Positions 1 to 6,325 of a DNA stretch of 10,130 nt are shown here, in pieces. The notes under the pieces are model-generated. The model was not told the origin of the DNA and made no database searches. It was given only the letters and a program-made list of their open reading frames with translations. Every line of letters begins with the position of its first letter. Position 1 is the first letter of the stretch. The DNA comes from an uncultured Lachnospiraceae bacterium (GTDB lineage Bacteria; Bacillota; Clostridia; Lachnospirales; Lachnospiraceae). Location of the stretch: contig CAJUCN010000044.1 in assembly GCA_910585005.1 (NCBI GenBank), positions 1-10,130 on the forward strand, written 5' to 3'. The position numbers were made by a program, and so were the translations under genes.

Positions 1-114
1 GAATTTTCTCTTTGAATTTTCAGGGTTGCATTGCTGTTTATTTGTCAAGGTGCTTCGTTTGATTCCTGCATGAATAGCAGAAAATTTTGTCAGGCAATCG
101 TTAGAGATTACCAA

Positions 115-203
115 CGGAGAAGGAGGGATTTGAACCCTCGCGCCGCTATTAACGACCTACTCCCTTTCCAGGGGAGCCCCTTCAGCCTCTTGGGTACTTC
201 TCC
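115..203 (-). tRNA. tRNA-Ser (anticodon GGA)
   Basis: Class II serine tRNA of 89 nt, read from 203 down to 115. The acceptor strands GGAGAAG (203-197) and CTTCTCC (122-116) pair perfectly, with discriminator G at 115. The anticodon stem CTCCC/GGGAG encloses the loop CTGGAAA, which places anticodon GGA at 169-167. The T arm is GAGGG-TTCAAAT-CCCTC, and a long variable arm lies between the anticodon and T arms, as expected for tRNA-Ser. The base after the discriminator begins TTGG, so CCA is not encoded; maturation would need RNase Z and CCA-adding enzyme. It is second in a tandem pair and has no clear promoter of its own. It decodes UCC and UCU. Confidence 0.97.
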
Positions 204-271
204 AAATCAAGCTGACTTATTCTTACTAATGAATCAGACTGTCAATCAGTCCGCGGAGAAGGTATCTCCAG

Positions 272-357
272 CGGAGAGGGTGGGATTCGAACCCACGCGC
301 CCTTGCGGACAAACGGTTTTCAAGACCGCCTCGTTATGACCACTTCGATACCTCTCC
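272..357 (-). tRNA. tRNA-Ser (anticodon UGA)
   Basis: Class II serine tRNA of 86 nt, read from 357 down to 272. The acceptor strands GGAGAGG (357-351) and CCTCTCC (279-273) pair, with discriminator G at 272. The anticodon stem GCGGT/ACCGT (one G-U pair) encloses CTTGAAA, giving anticodon TGA at 322-320. The T arm is GTGGG-TTCGAAT-CCCAC, and there is a long variable arm. The sequence after the discriminator is CTGG, so CCA is not encoded. It is the first tRNA of the pair, about 25 nt downstream of the predicted start from the promoter at 389-417. It decodes UCA and other UCN codons. It is separated from the GGA isoacceptor by 68 bases holding two small hairpins. Confidence 0.97.
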
Positions 358-388
358 ATGTCGCGCGCTCTTCGTTAGCGCAATGATT

Positions 389-435
389 ATTCTAGCAAAT
401 GATTTCCTGGGTGTCAACACTTTTTTTTAAAATTT
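389..435 (-). promoter_or_regulatory. Strong sigma-A promoter of the tRNA-Ser pair
   Basis: Reading the minus strand: -35 TTGACA (417-412), 17-nt spacer, -10 TAGAAT (394-389), with TG one base before the -10 (extended -10). An A/T block with an eight-A run (435-421) sits just upstream of the -35, like an UP element of stable RNA promoters. The transcript would start near 382. A short hairpin, GCGCT/AGCGC (381-365), lies in the leader before the tRNA. The promoter falls in the gap after the ispD stop at 447, and I see no terminator there, so ispD transcripts may also read into the tRNAs. Confidence 0.9.
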
Positions 436-446
436 CTCCAACCTTG

Positions 447-1163
447 CTAAAGGCCCTTGCAAAAGGCTTCCGCTATCTGTATATCCCCAGGGGTCGTGAT
501 CTTTATATTTTCATAGGATCCTTCTACCAGCTTTACTTTATGGCCGGTAAGACTCTCCACCACCATGGCGTCATCAGTCACAGCAATCCCCTGCGTCAAT
601 AGCTCCTGCTCTTTTTCCAAAAGTAATCCGTAGGCATTCCTAATAAGCGGGTATGCAAATACTTGAGGCGTCTGTACCATCCACACAAGCCGCCGATCCG
701 GCGTCTTTGAAATGAATCCTTCCTGGTCTGCAATCTTAATCGTGTCTTTTACCGGCATTCCTGCCACGCAGGCGCCGTACTTCATCACACCAGCCAAAAG
801 ACGGGATAGCATCTCCTGTGTTACCATCGGCCTTGCCCCGTCATGGATAAACACAAAATCACAATCCTGTGCATCATGAAGGCCAGCCGCCACAGAATGA
901 TACCGTTCCTTTCCGCCTTCCGTAATATATCTTACCTTGTCAAACCCATACCGCCTGACGATCTCTTCCCTGCAATACTCCCTATCACCAGCGGAAACCA
1001 CTAAAATGATCTCATCTATGAAGCTTTCCTGAAACGCTTTCAGAGAATAGTACACCACCGGCTTGCCGCCAAGCAGCATGTACTGCTTTTTGGTACTGCC
1101 TCCCATCCGCTTCCCGCTTCCTGCCGCCAGCACAATGGCAACCGTCTTCTTTTCCTTATCCAT
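447..1163 (-). CDS. ispD: 2-C-methyl-D-erythritol 4-phosphate cytidylyltransferase (IspD)
   Basis: Cytosolic enzyme of the MEP isoprenoid pathway: MEP + CTP gives CDP-methylerythritol + diphosphate. The protein is about 238 aa, normal for the family. Visible motifs: nucleotide-binding loop LAAGSGKRMG (residues 12-21) with K26, GGKERYHSV (83-91), HDGARP (107-112), PVKDTIK (137-143), R157, TPQVF (165-169), TDDA (196-199) and the C-terminal GSYENIKITTPGD (215-227). The family often has Q where Y88 sits in the ERYHSV stretch. Start: ATG at 1163 shares its A with the tsaD TGA stop. A GTG lies one codon upstream at 1166, and the AGGGG site (1181-1177) is better spaced for that GTG, so the start is uncertain by one codon. 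It is the last protein gene of the run and its function is unrelated to the tRNA genes beside it. Confidence 0.97.
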   Translation of the reverse strand: MDKEKKTVAIVLAAGSGKRMGGSTKKQYMLLGGKPVVYYSLKAFQESFIDEIILVVSAGDREYCREEIVRRYGFDKVRYITEGGKERYHSVAAGLHDAQDCDFVFIHDGARPMVTQEMLSRLLAGVMKYGACVAGMPVKDTIKIADQEGFISKTPDRRLVWMVQTPQVFAYPLIRNAYGLLLEKEQELLTQGIAVTDDAMVVESLTGHKVKLVEGSYENIKITTPGDIQIAEAFCKGL

Positions 1164-2191
1164 CACAATACCCGTTCCCCTAGTTTCAGGTTCGGCACTG
1201 CATTTAAATCAAATCCGTGCCGTACTCCTTTTAAAAATTCATAATAAGCGGCCGTTCCAATCATTGCCGCATTGTCTGTACAATAAATCGGTGAGGGGTG
1301 ATAAAAAGCAATCCCTTCTTTTTCACATTCCCTCTCGAAAGCTTCCCTGAGAGCGCTGTTTGAGGCCACTCCTCCTGCAATTGCAAATTTTCGGCAGCCA
1401 TATTTTTTAACTGCACGGATAGAATGTTCCACCAATACATCAATCACCGCCCGCTGGAAAGAGGCCGCCACATCCTCAGTCACGATCTCCTCCCCTTTCA
1501 TCTGACAGGAATTCAGGTAATTAAGCACCGCCGATTTCAGCCCACTGAAACTAAAATCATATTCTGCATCCCCCACTTTTGCACGGGGAAAATGGATGGC
1601 ATCCGGGTTTCCCTGTCTGGAAATTTTATCAATTTTAGGCCCTCCTGGATATCCCAGCCCAATTGCACGGGCCACTTTATCAAAAGCCTCCCCGGCCGCA
1701 TCATCCCTGGTTCTTCCAATGATTTCATATTCGCCATACTCTTTTACTACCACAAGATGAGAATGTCCTCCTGAGACTACCAGACAGATAAATGGTGGTT
1801 CCAGGTCTTTATTTTCAATATAATTCGCGCTGATATGCCCTTCAATGTGGTGCACACCAACCAGCGGAATACCGGTTGCAAAGCTAATGGCTTTCGCCTC
1901 CGAAACTCCCACAAGCAAAGCGCCCACCAGTCCTGGGCCGTAAGTCACCGCTATGGCATCCATCTGCCGCAAGTCCTTGTGCGCCTCCAAAAGGGCCTGC
2001 TCAATCACCTGATTGATCTTTTCGATATGCTTGCGGGATGCAATCTCCGGCACGACTCCGCCATACTCTGTATGTAAGGCAATCTGAGAATAAATAACAT
2101 TAGAAAGAACGTCCCTTCCGTTTTTCACCACAGCCGCCGCTGTTTCGTCACAGGAACTTTCCACAGCCAACACATAGATATCTTTGTCCAT
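1163..2191 (-). CDS. tsaD: tRNA N6-threonylcarbamoyladenosine transferase subunit TsaD (Gcp/YgjD)
   Basis: Catalytic subunit that, with TsaB and TsaE, transfers the threonylcarbamoyl group from TC-AMP to A37 of ANN-decoding tRNAs, giving t6A. It is about 342 aa, the usual length, in the ASKHA fold. Numbering from ATG 2191: VESSCDET near the N-terminus, PEIASRKH, GPGLVGALLVG, metal-binding HIEGH (115-119), VVSGGHSHL, DDAAGEAFDKVARAIGLGYP, and C-terminal AGGVASNSALRE and CTDNAAMIG, all intact. Start: ATG 2191 gives the typical short lead-in MDKDIYVLAVESS. A TTG two codons upstream (2197) overlaps the previous stop and is better spaced from AGGGGG (2210-2205). It follows the membrane-anchored unknown with almost no gap. 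Its partner genes tsaB and tsaE lie about 2.4-3.6 kb upstream in the same run. Confidence 0.97.
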   Translation of the reverse strand: MDKDIYVLAVESSCDETAAAVVKNGRDVLSNVIYSQIALHTEYGGVVPEIASRKHIEKINQVIEQALLEAHKDLRQMDAIAVTYGPGLVGALLVGVSEAKAISFATGIPLVGVHHIEGHISANYIENKDLEPPFICLVVSGGHSHLVVVKEYGEYEIIGRTRDDAAGEAFDKVARAIGLGYPGGPKIDKISRQGNPDAIHFPRAKVGDAEYDFSFSGLKSAVLNYLNSCQMKGEEIVTEDVAASFQRAVIDVLVEHSIRAVKKYGCRKFAIAGGVASNSALREAFERECEKEGIAFYHPSPIYCTDNAAMIGTAAYYEFLKGVRHGFDLNAVPNLKLGERVL

Positions 2192-2193
2192 GA

Positions 2194-2781
2194 TCAATTC
2201 TGCGCCCCCTGATCTTCCAACTGCCAGCCGTAGATCTTCCAGTGCCCCGCCTCATCCCTGCGAAGCAGGAAAACTTCACTGGTCATTCCAAGCTGTGTTC
2301 CTTTCCTTAGGGTAAACGTGGCATAAAGCCTTGCCCAATTGTACCCATCCTCGGAAAAGAACTCCACATCCGTGCTGGAGGGAAGGCTATAGCTGGATAT
2401 CACCATTTCCTGTTCTTTAAACTGCCCAATTTCCCACCGCAGACCTTCCAAATACTGTTCCTGGGTCTGGTTCGCAACAAGTTCATCATCGTATAGCTCC
2501 TGAATCTTCATGGCAAGCTGGTAAAATTCCTCTTCCGTGTATTCTTCCCCATAAAAGCACTGGGTAATTTTCCCGTAATACTTAATAACTTCTCTGGGAG
2601 ACGGCGGATAATTTTTTTCAAGATTACGCAAAAGCACTTCCTGCACTGCCCCCACCTTCACGTCATCGTCTGCATTCTTATCTGACTTCTTCGCAGATAA
2701 ATAAAAGAAATATCCCAGCACTAAACCGACTAAAATAAGCCCTATCACAAAAACTTTCACACCACTGCTTTTCTCTTTCAT
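2194..2781 (-). CDS. Membrane-anchored protein of unknown function (DUF6715-like)
   Basis: About 195 aa. Not recognised beyond a resemblance to small anchored proteins of Lachnospiraceae; the DUF6715 label is from memory and tentative. A Lys-rich N-terminus (MKEKSSGVK) is followed by one hydrophobic segment (about 8-28, rich in G, L, V, I, ending YFFYLSAKK). A charged Asp/Lys linker and then a soluble domain of about 150 residues follow. By the positive-inside rule the domain faces outward. The C-terminal part (SSYSLPSST... ARLYATFTLRKG... EVFLLRRDEAGHWKIYGWQLED) has the alternating strand pattern and final W-K-I-Y-G-W ending seen in NTF2-like domains; that fold is inference. The frame stays open upstream to 2835, overlapping rnz, but AAGGAG with good spacing before ATG 2781 decides the start. 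It lies 34 nt after rnz and 2 nt before tsaD. Confidence 0.8.
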   Translation of the reverse strand: MKEKSSGVKVFVIGLILVGLVLGYFFYLSAKKSDKNADDDVKVGAVQEVLLRNLEKNYPPSPREVIKYYGKITQCFYGEEYTEEEFYQLAMKIQELYDDELVANQTQEQYLEGLRWEIGQFKEQEMVISSYSLPSSTDVEFFSEDGYNWARLYATFTLRKGTQLGMTSEVFLLRRDEAGHWKIYGWQLEDQGAQN

Positions 2782-2815
2782 TTTTACTTTCTCCTTCCCA
2801 ATCCCTTTTCTTCCG

Positions 2816-3733
2816 CTATGATTCCTCATCCTCAAACATCAACTCTATGGTCTTCCCATCCCTGCAGACCTCTGTCTCGGGAAAGATCTTCCTGGCCGCC
2901 GAAAGATATTCCTCCGGCCTATTTAAGGAAGGGCTGTAATGCGTCAGCCACAATTTAGGCACCTGGGCACGCCTTGCAAGTTCCGCTGCCTCATAAAAGG
3001 TCATATGTTTATTTTCTTTGGCTTTCGCTTTCTTATCCGGTTCCCCATACATCCCCTCACAGATAAACAGATCAGATCCTACAGCATGTTTGACGATTCC
3101 CTCCGTAGGCCTGGTATCTGTACAATAGGTTACTTTAATCCCCTTTCTTGAAGGGCCTAACACCATTTCCGGCACAAGTGTCATTTCCTCAGTTTCTATT
3201 GTTTCACCGTGTTGCAGCCGATTCCAATACTTCTTTTCAATCCCTAATTTGACAGCCTTGTCTGCCTGGAATTTACCAATCCGGTCAATGCAAATGCTGT
3301 ATCCGTAGCAGGGCACATTATGGTTTACCCTAAATGCCTCGATCCGAAACCCGTCAAAGCAGATCACATGTTCTGTCTCCATAAGCTCCAGACAGTCAAT
3401 CACAAAAGGAAGTTCCGGCGCAATGACCCTCAGGGATGACACTACCCTGGAAAGCCCTTTCGGCCCCACCAAAAGAAGCGGCTCTGTCCGTTCTGCATTT
3501 CCCATAGTGAGAAGCATTCCCGGCAGTCCGCTGATATGGTCTGCATGAAAGTGGGTAAAGCAGATAATGTCAATAGGTTTGGGGCTCCATCCCTTTTCCT
3601 TCATGGCGATCTGCGTTCCTTCCCCACAATCAATCAAGATACTTTGTCCGTGATATCTGGCCATCATAGATGTCAGAAAACGATACGGAAGCGGCATCAT
3701 TCCGCCGGTTCCAAGCAAGCAAATATCCAGCAT
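2816..3733 (-). CDS. rnz: Ribonuclease Z (tRNA 3'-processing endonuclease)
   Basis: Zinc-dependent metallo-beta-lactamase-fold endonuclease that cuts precursor tRNAs after the discriminator base, leaving a 3' end for CCA addition. About 305 aa, typical of the short bacterial form. Visible: N-terminal LLGTGGMMPLP, metal site HFHADH (61-66), zinc ligand H138 in NHNVPCYGY, bridging D206 in CTDTRP, H243 followed by MTF, and H265 in LTHYSP. The segment about 154-195 is the usual place of the tRNA-binding exosite arm. Start ATG 3733 has GGAGG four bases upstream and gives the family-typical MLDICLLGTGG; in-frame extensions to 3760 or 3790 add residues not typical of the family. Both tRNA-Ser genes in this window lack CCA and are expected substrates. 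The gene begins 53 nt after the Cys4 protein and ends 34 nt before the membrane-anchored unknown. Confidence 0.95.
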   Translation of the reverse strand: MLDICLLGTGGMMPLPYRFLTSMMARYHGQSILIDCGEGTQIAMKEKGWSPKPIDIICFTHFHADHISGLPGMLLTMGNAERTEPLLLVGPKGLSRVVSSLRVIAPELPFVIDCLELMETEHVICFDGFRIEAFRVNHNVPCYGYSICIDRIGKFQADKAVKLGIEKKYWNRLQHGETIETEEMTLVPEMVLGPSRKGIKVTYCTDTRPTEGIVKHAVGSDLFICEGMYGEPDKKAKAKENKHMTFYEAAELARRAQVPKLWLTHYSPSLNRPEEYLSAARKIFPETEVCRDGKTIELMFEDEES

Positions 3734-3786
3734 AGTTCCTCCGATATTCACTCTGTCCATTCCGCATCCATGGGTCAGCCTGCTAT

Positions 3787-4035
3787 TCAAAGCAGTTCAT
3801 TGATCTCTTCTGCCTTAACCGGAATGGCAAAGCTTTCAATTATTTTATCATAACATTCTTCACATAAGTCAAAAGAATGCTTCACTCCATCTTTCTTACT
3901 AAAGTAGCCAAACAAGCTATCCCCACAAAAATACCCTTCTTTGACCACACCGTTTTCCACTGTAAGTTCCTTTTTACATCGATTGCAGATAACTCCTTGA
4001 AGTTCCTGCTTGTTTTTATCCATATAAATCCTCAT
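3787..4035 (-). CDS. Small Cys4 (putative zinc-binding) protein of unknown function
   Basis: 82 aa, soluble, not recognised as a named family. Two CxxC knuckles, C17-N-R-C20 and C58-E-E-C61, bracket a middle part with GYFSKKDG (43-50), which suggests one zinc site. A fifth Cys (C37) lies between them. The acidic tail ends IPVKAEEINELL. No enzyme motif is visible. The coding signal is good: a perfect AGGAGG eight bases before ATG 4035. A second ATG at 4023 has no such site. It stands between rimI and rnz, with its own predicted promoter and an unusually structured leader (4057-4112), so its expression may be set separately from the upstream tsa genes. A role in tRNA or ribosome metabolism is only guilt by association. 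Confidence 0.85.
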   Translation of the reverse strand: MRIYMDKNKQELQGVICNRCKKELTVENGVVKEGYFCGDSLFGYFSKKDGVKHSFDLCEECYDKIIESFAIPVKAEEINELL

Positions 4036-4056
4036 GGTCTTATCCTCCTCTATGTT

Positions 4057-4112
4057 CAGGGCATTTCCCCAAATACCCTGCCTTCAAAATGAAATCTTTT
4101 ATTTTTGATTTC
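4057..4112 (-). promoter_or_regulatory. Structured 5' leader of the Cys4 gene (two hairpins)
   Basis: Between the predicted transcription start (about 4116) and the ribosome binding site, the RNA can form two stem-loops. The first is GAAATC/GATTTC (4112-4107 with 4096-4091) around a ten-base A-rich loop. The second is a ten-pair stem, CAGGGTATTT and AAATGCCCTG (4080-4071 with 4066-4057, one G-U pair), capped by GGGG. No U-run follows the stem on either strand, so it is not an intrinsic terminator. It ends about five bases before the AGGAGG. It may be a protein-binding or mRNA-stabilising element; the role is inference. Confidence 0.55.
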
Positions 4113-4122
4113 TATATATTCT

Positions 4123-4151
4123 ATTATACATAAAAGAAAAATAAGAAACAG
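4123..4151 (-). promoter_or_regulatory. Predicted internal promoter before the Cys4 gene
   Basis: In the 138-nt gap after rimI the minus strand carries a perfect -10, TATAAT (4128-4123). With a 17-nt spacer the -35 is CTGTTT (4151-4146), a weak match. The surroundings are very A/T-rich. This would start transcription near 4116 for the Cys4 gene, rnz, the membrane-anchored unknown, tsaD and ispD, in addition to any read-through from rimI, after which no good terminator is visible. Confidence 0.55.
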
Positions 4152-4173
4152 TGGTAAATCTTCCAAGCCGTGG

Positions 4174-4605
4174 CTATCTTTTCCACATAATCAGGGCATC
4201 TTCTTTGGGCCTGTCATAAAATCCCGGCCTGATCCCCTCACCTTTAAATCCCAAACCTTCGTACAACCGGATTGCCGGCAGATTGCTGCACCTCACCTCA
4301 AGCGTGCAATCCTTAATCCCTCTTTTTTCTGCTTCCTGAAGCATATATTCCATCATTTTCCGCGCAATGCCTTTTCTTCTGTGACGGTCGGCTACCACAA
4401 CATTTGTGATCTCCCCCTCACCGGAAAGATTGCGGATACCACAGCAGCCTGCAATTTCCCCTTCCAGCTCCGCCACATAATAGAAAGCATAATCCGCTTC
4501 CACCATCTCCAAAAAGTCATCCGCCGACCATGGCATGGAAAAGGACGCTCTTTCAATGGCGCTGGCCGCTTCCACATCAGTTTTTTCCATCCGTCTGATG
4601 ACCAT
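4174..4605 (-). CDS. rimI: Ribosomal protein N-alpha-acetyltransferase RimI (GNAT)
   Basis: GNAT-fold acetyltransferase that uses acetyl-CoA to acetylate a protein N-terminus, bS18 in the characterised enterobacterial enzyme. About 143 aa, normal length. Visible: N-terminal MVIRRMEKTDVEAASAIE, W26, beta-4 ITNVVVADRHRRKGIA with the CoA pyrophosphate loop RRKGIA (76-81), and EVRCSNLPAIRLYEGLGF (103-120). E103 and Y115 occupy the positions described as catalytic base and acid in Salmonella RimI, followed by a conserved Y-x-R and DALIMWKR end. Start ATG 4605 lies seven bases after GGAG (4616-4613); a GTG at 4608 is too close to it. The start overlaps the end of tsaB by 29 bases, so translation is probably coupled. 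The tsaE-tsaB-rimI order is the common Firmicutes arrangement. Confidence 0.95.
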   Translation of the reverse strand: MVIRRMEKTDVEAASAIERASFSMPWSADDFLEMVEADYAFYYVAELEGEIAGCCGIRNLSGEGEITNVVVADRHRRKGIARKMMEYMLQEAEKRGIKDCTLEVRCSNLPAIRLYEGLGFKGEGIRPGFYDRPKEDALIMWKR

Positions 4606-5329
4606 CACTGTGCTCCTTTTCTTTCTTTTCCCGTTCCGCCTGGGAAAGTCTTAAGTACTCCGGCCCATGATCCTTTGCATCCACCCCTTTGCCATCTCTC
4701 AAATATCTCATAGCAAGCATTCCAAAAGAAGCCGCCCTCTGACGGTTCATATGTGCTGGTGCAAATCCATAGGCACACTCCATAAGCTTTTGTAACTTAT
4801 CCGCATAAACGGGAACCCCATCGCCAAGGAATACAACTTCCCTTCCAAGCATATTTAGCTGCCCACTGATTTCCTCGATGGACAGGGCGCACTGTGGAAG
4901 CAAACTGTGAAGGGTGTAAGAAACCGGCTCTGTCTGTGTCTTTACATATTCATATATTCCTGTGTATACCTGTCCTCTTCTGGCATCCATAATGGGACAT
5001 ACCAATTGACCGGTTCCATACAAATTGCATGCAAGGCCCTCTAACGTTGGAATTTCCACAAGGGGAATTCCAAGGGCAAGCCCAAGTCCTTTGGCAGTAG
5101 CTGACCCGATCCGAAGACCGGTAAAAGATCCCGGGCCTGCTGCCAAAGCTATGGCATCTACAGTGCCAAGATCCAGATCCACCATTTTTTTCACTTCATC
5201 CAGCATGGGAAGCAGCGTCTGGGAATGAGTCTTCTTATACTGGACGTTATACTCGCCAACCACAGTATCATCCTCAACAATGGCAACCGATGCCACCAGC
5301 CCGGAGCTGTCAATTGCTATAATCTTCAT
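4577..5329 (-). CDS. tsaB: t6A synthesis protein TsaB (YeaZ/YdiC)
   Basis: ASKHA-fold paralogue of TsaD that dimerises with it and helps recruit TsaE in the bacterial t6A complex; it is a scaffold rather than the catalyst. About 250 aa, slightly longer than the E. coli protein (231 aa). Visible: MKIIAIDSSG start, KTHSQTLLPML (33-43), GPGSFTGLRIG (65-75) and MDARRGQVY (114-122). It lacks the TsaD metal-binding histidine pair, as the family does. The C-terminal tail is strongly charged (QAEREKKEKEHSD...), partly because it overlaps the rimI start. The frame stays open upstream to 5443 but that part is antisense-like and lies inside tsaE. ATG 5329, four bases after the tsaE stop, gives the family N-terminus. 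Confidence 0.95.
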   Translation of the reverse strand: MKIIAIDSSGLVASVAIVEDDTVVGEYNVQYKKTHSQTLLPMLDEVKKMVDLDLGTVDAIALAAGPGSFTGLRIGSATAKGLGLALGIPLVEIPTLEGLACNLYGTGQLVCPIMDARRGQVYTGIYEYVKTQTEPVSYTLHSLLPQCALSIEEISGQLNMLGREVVFLGDGVPVYADKLQKLMECAYGFAPAHMNRQRAASFGMLAMRYLRDGKGVDAKDHGPEYLRLSQAEREKKEKEHSDGHQTDGKN

Positions 5330-5333
5330 GTTC

Positions 5334-5786
5334 CTAATCCCCCATACCTTTGTCTTCCACCAGGATCTTCCTATAGTCAAACCCTTTTTGAAGATCCTTG
5401 GAGATCGTGATCCGAATGTGATTTTCAGGAAGGATCTCTTCAATCAAGTCCGCCCATTCCACCAGACACACGCCTTCCCCGTAAAAATAATCCTCATACC
5501 CAATCTCATCCATCTCAGAAATATCTCCAATCCGGTATACATCAAAGTGATAAAGGGGCAGTCTCCCCTCTTCATAAATTTGTAAAATAGTAAACGTAGG
5601 GCTGCTTACCTGCTCTGTAATGCCTAATCCTGCCGCCAATCCCTTTGAAAACACAGTCTTCCCCACGCCCAAATCGCCCAGCAAAGTAAAAACTATCCCT
5701 CCCTGCGCTCTCTCTCCTATCTTCCTGCCAAATTCAAAAGTATCCTCAGGCTTATAGCTTTCAAAAAATTTTTCGTTTCTTTCCAT
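5334..5786 (-). CDS. tsaE: t6A synthesis ATPase TsaE (YjeE/YdiB)
   Basis: Small P-loop ATPase that binds TsaB-TsaD and drives the t6A catalytic cycle by ATP hydrolysis. About 150 aa, usual length. Visible: Walker A GDLGVGKT (37-44), SSPTF (61-65), HFDVYRI (80-86) and EWAD (110-113), all typical of YjeE proteins. Start ATG 5786 sits ten bases after GGAG. A GTG three codons upstream (5795) directly abuts that GGAG and is a poor start. It follows the YcxB-like gene by 26 nt and is four bases before tsaB, whose ribosome binding site lies within the tsaE end. Confidence 0.95.
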   Translation of the reverse strand: MERNEKFFESYKPEDTFEFGRKIGERAQGGIVFTLLGDLGVGKTVFSKGLAAGLGITEQVSSPTFTILQIYEEGRLPLYHFDVYRIGDISEMDEIGYEDYFYGEGVCLVEWADLIEEILPENHIRITISKDLQKGFDYRKILVEDKGMGD

Positions 5787-5812
5787 TCCTGCCACACTCC
5801 ACTTATCAGATC

Positions 5813-6292
5813 TCAGCTTCGGATCTTTACTTTTTTGGGCGGCATATGGGTGGATATCATCCGTATCACCGCTACGGTATTTTCCTGAAGATCCTTCTTG
5901 GGAAAAATGGATGCATTGATCCTGGAGGTATATATAATCAGGCTCTTGGGTGTGGACACCGCTTTAAACAGATCATCCCATTTCTGGCTTTGAATCTCCC
6001 CATTCTGGGATACTTCAATCCCCTCCTCCGTTATTTTATAGTGGAGGGGCTGCTTAAATGCCGGATTTGCAAGAAACTGCTGTCTGGATTTAAGGAACAA
6101 AGTCCATGGCAGATATCCTAAAATGATAATCCCTGCAATCAAGCACAACACACCTGCGCCCATAAAAAATGCAGTTGCCAAAAGCGCTCCTGTCACTGCC
6201 CCGATCAGCCCTGCCGGGCTGGTATAAGTATGATACAACATATAATCATATAAAGCCGCCGGCGTTATCCTGACGTCAAATTCCACTTCCAT
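5813..6292 (-). CDS. YcxB-like membrane protein
   Basis: About 159 aa. Two adjacent membrane segments, about 27-44 (AGLIGAVTGALLATAFFM) and 46-66 (AGVLCLIAGIIILGYLPW), follow a short N-terminal part (MEVEFDVRITPAALYDY). A soluble C-terminal domain of about 90 residues follows, with HYKITEEGIEVSQNGEIQSQKWDDLFKAV and SLIIYTSRINASIFPK. This pattern matches the YcxB-like family, whose function is unknown. Start ATG 6292 is preceded by AGGAAGG with good spacing. An ATG at 6313 in the same frame has no binding site and lies almost at the terminator. It is the first gene of the t6A run, 26 nt before tsaE; whether it works with those genes is unknown. Confidence 0.85.
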   Translation of the reverse strand: MEVEFDVRITPAALYDYMLYHTYTSPAGLIGAVTGALLATAFFMGAGVLCLIAGIIILGYLPWTLFLKSRQQFLANPAFKQPLHYKITEEGIEVSQNGEIQSQKWDDLFKAVSTPKSLIIYTSRINASIFPKKDLQENTVAVIRMISTHMPPKKVKIRS

Positions 6293-6325
6293 GATGATCT
6301 GCCTTCCTGTCATTTTTATTGTCCG

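Noticed and set aside
43..48. TTGACA on the minus strand downstream of the tRNAs, possible promoter
   Set aside because: No acceptable -10 lies 15-19 bases further on before the window ends.
31..339. Plus-strand 102-codon open frame
   Set aside because: It runs through both tRNA-Ser genes in antisense (the RRRRDLNPR-type peptide is the usual artefact of tRNA sequence) and has no binding site.
115..357. tRNA-Ser genes as targets of the neighbouring t6A enzymes
   Set aside because: t6A37 is made on tRNAs reading ANN codons; these anticodons (GGA, UGA) read UCN.
4057..4080. Ten-pair stem as a terminator for tsaE-tsaB-rimI
   Set aside because: No U-run follows on the minus or the plus strand, and the stem lies just before the next gene's binding site.
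4150..4176. Weak hairpin plus T-rich stretch right after rimI as a terminator
   Set aside because: The possible stem is three to four pairs with a tiny loop and the T-rich part is interrupted.
4105..4713. Plus-strand 202-codon open frame
   Set aside because: It is antisense to rimI and the tsaB end, whose protein motifs are complete; no binding site or family resemblance is visible.
5330..5443. N-terminal extension of TsaB and similar extensions of rnz and the membrane-anchored protein
   Set aside because: Each extension lacks a good binding site and overlaps or abuts the previous gene, while an internal ATG gives the expected N-terminus with a well-placed site.
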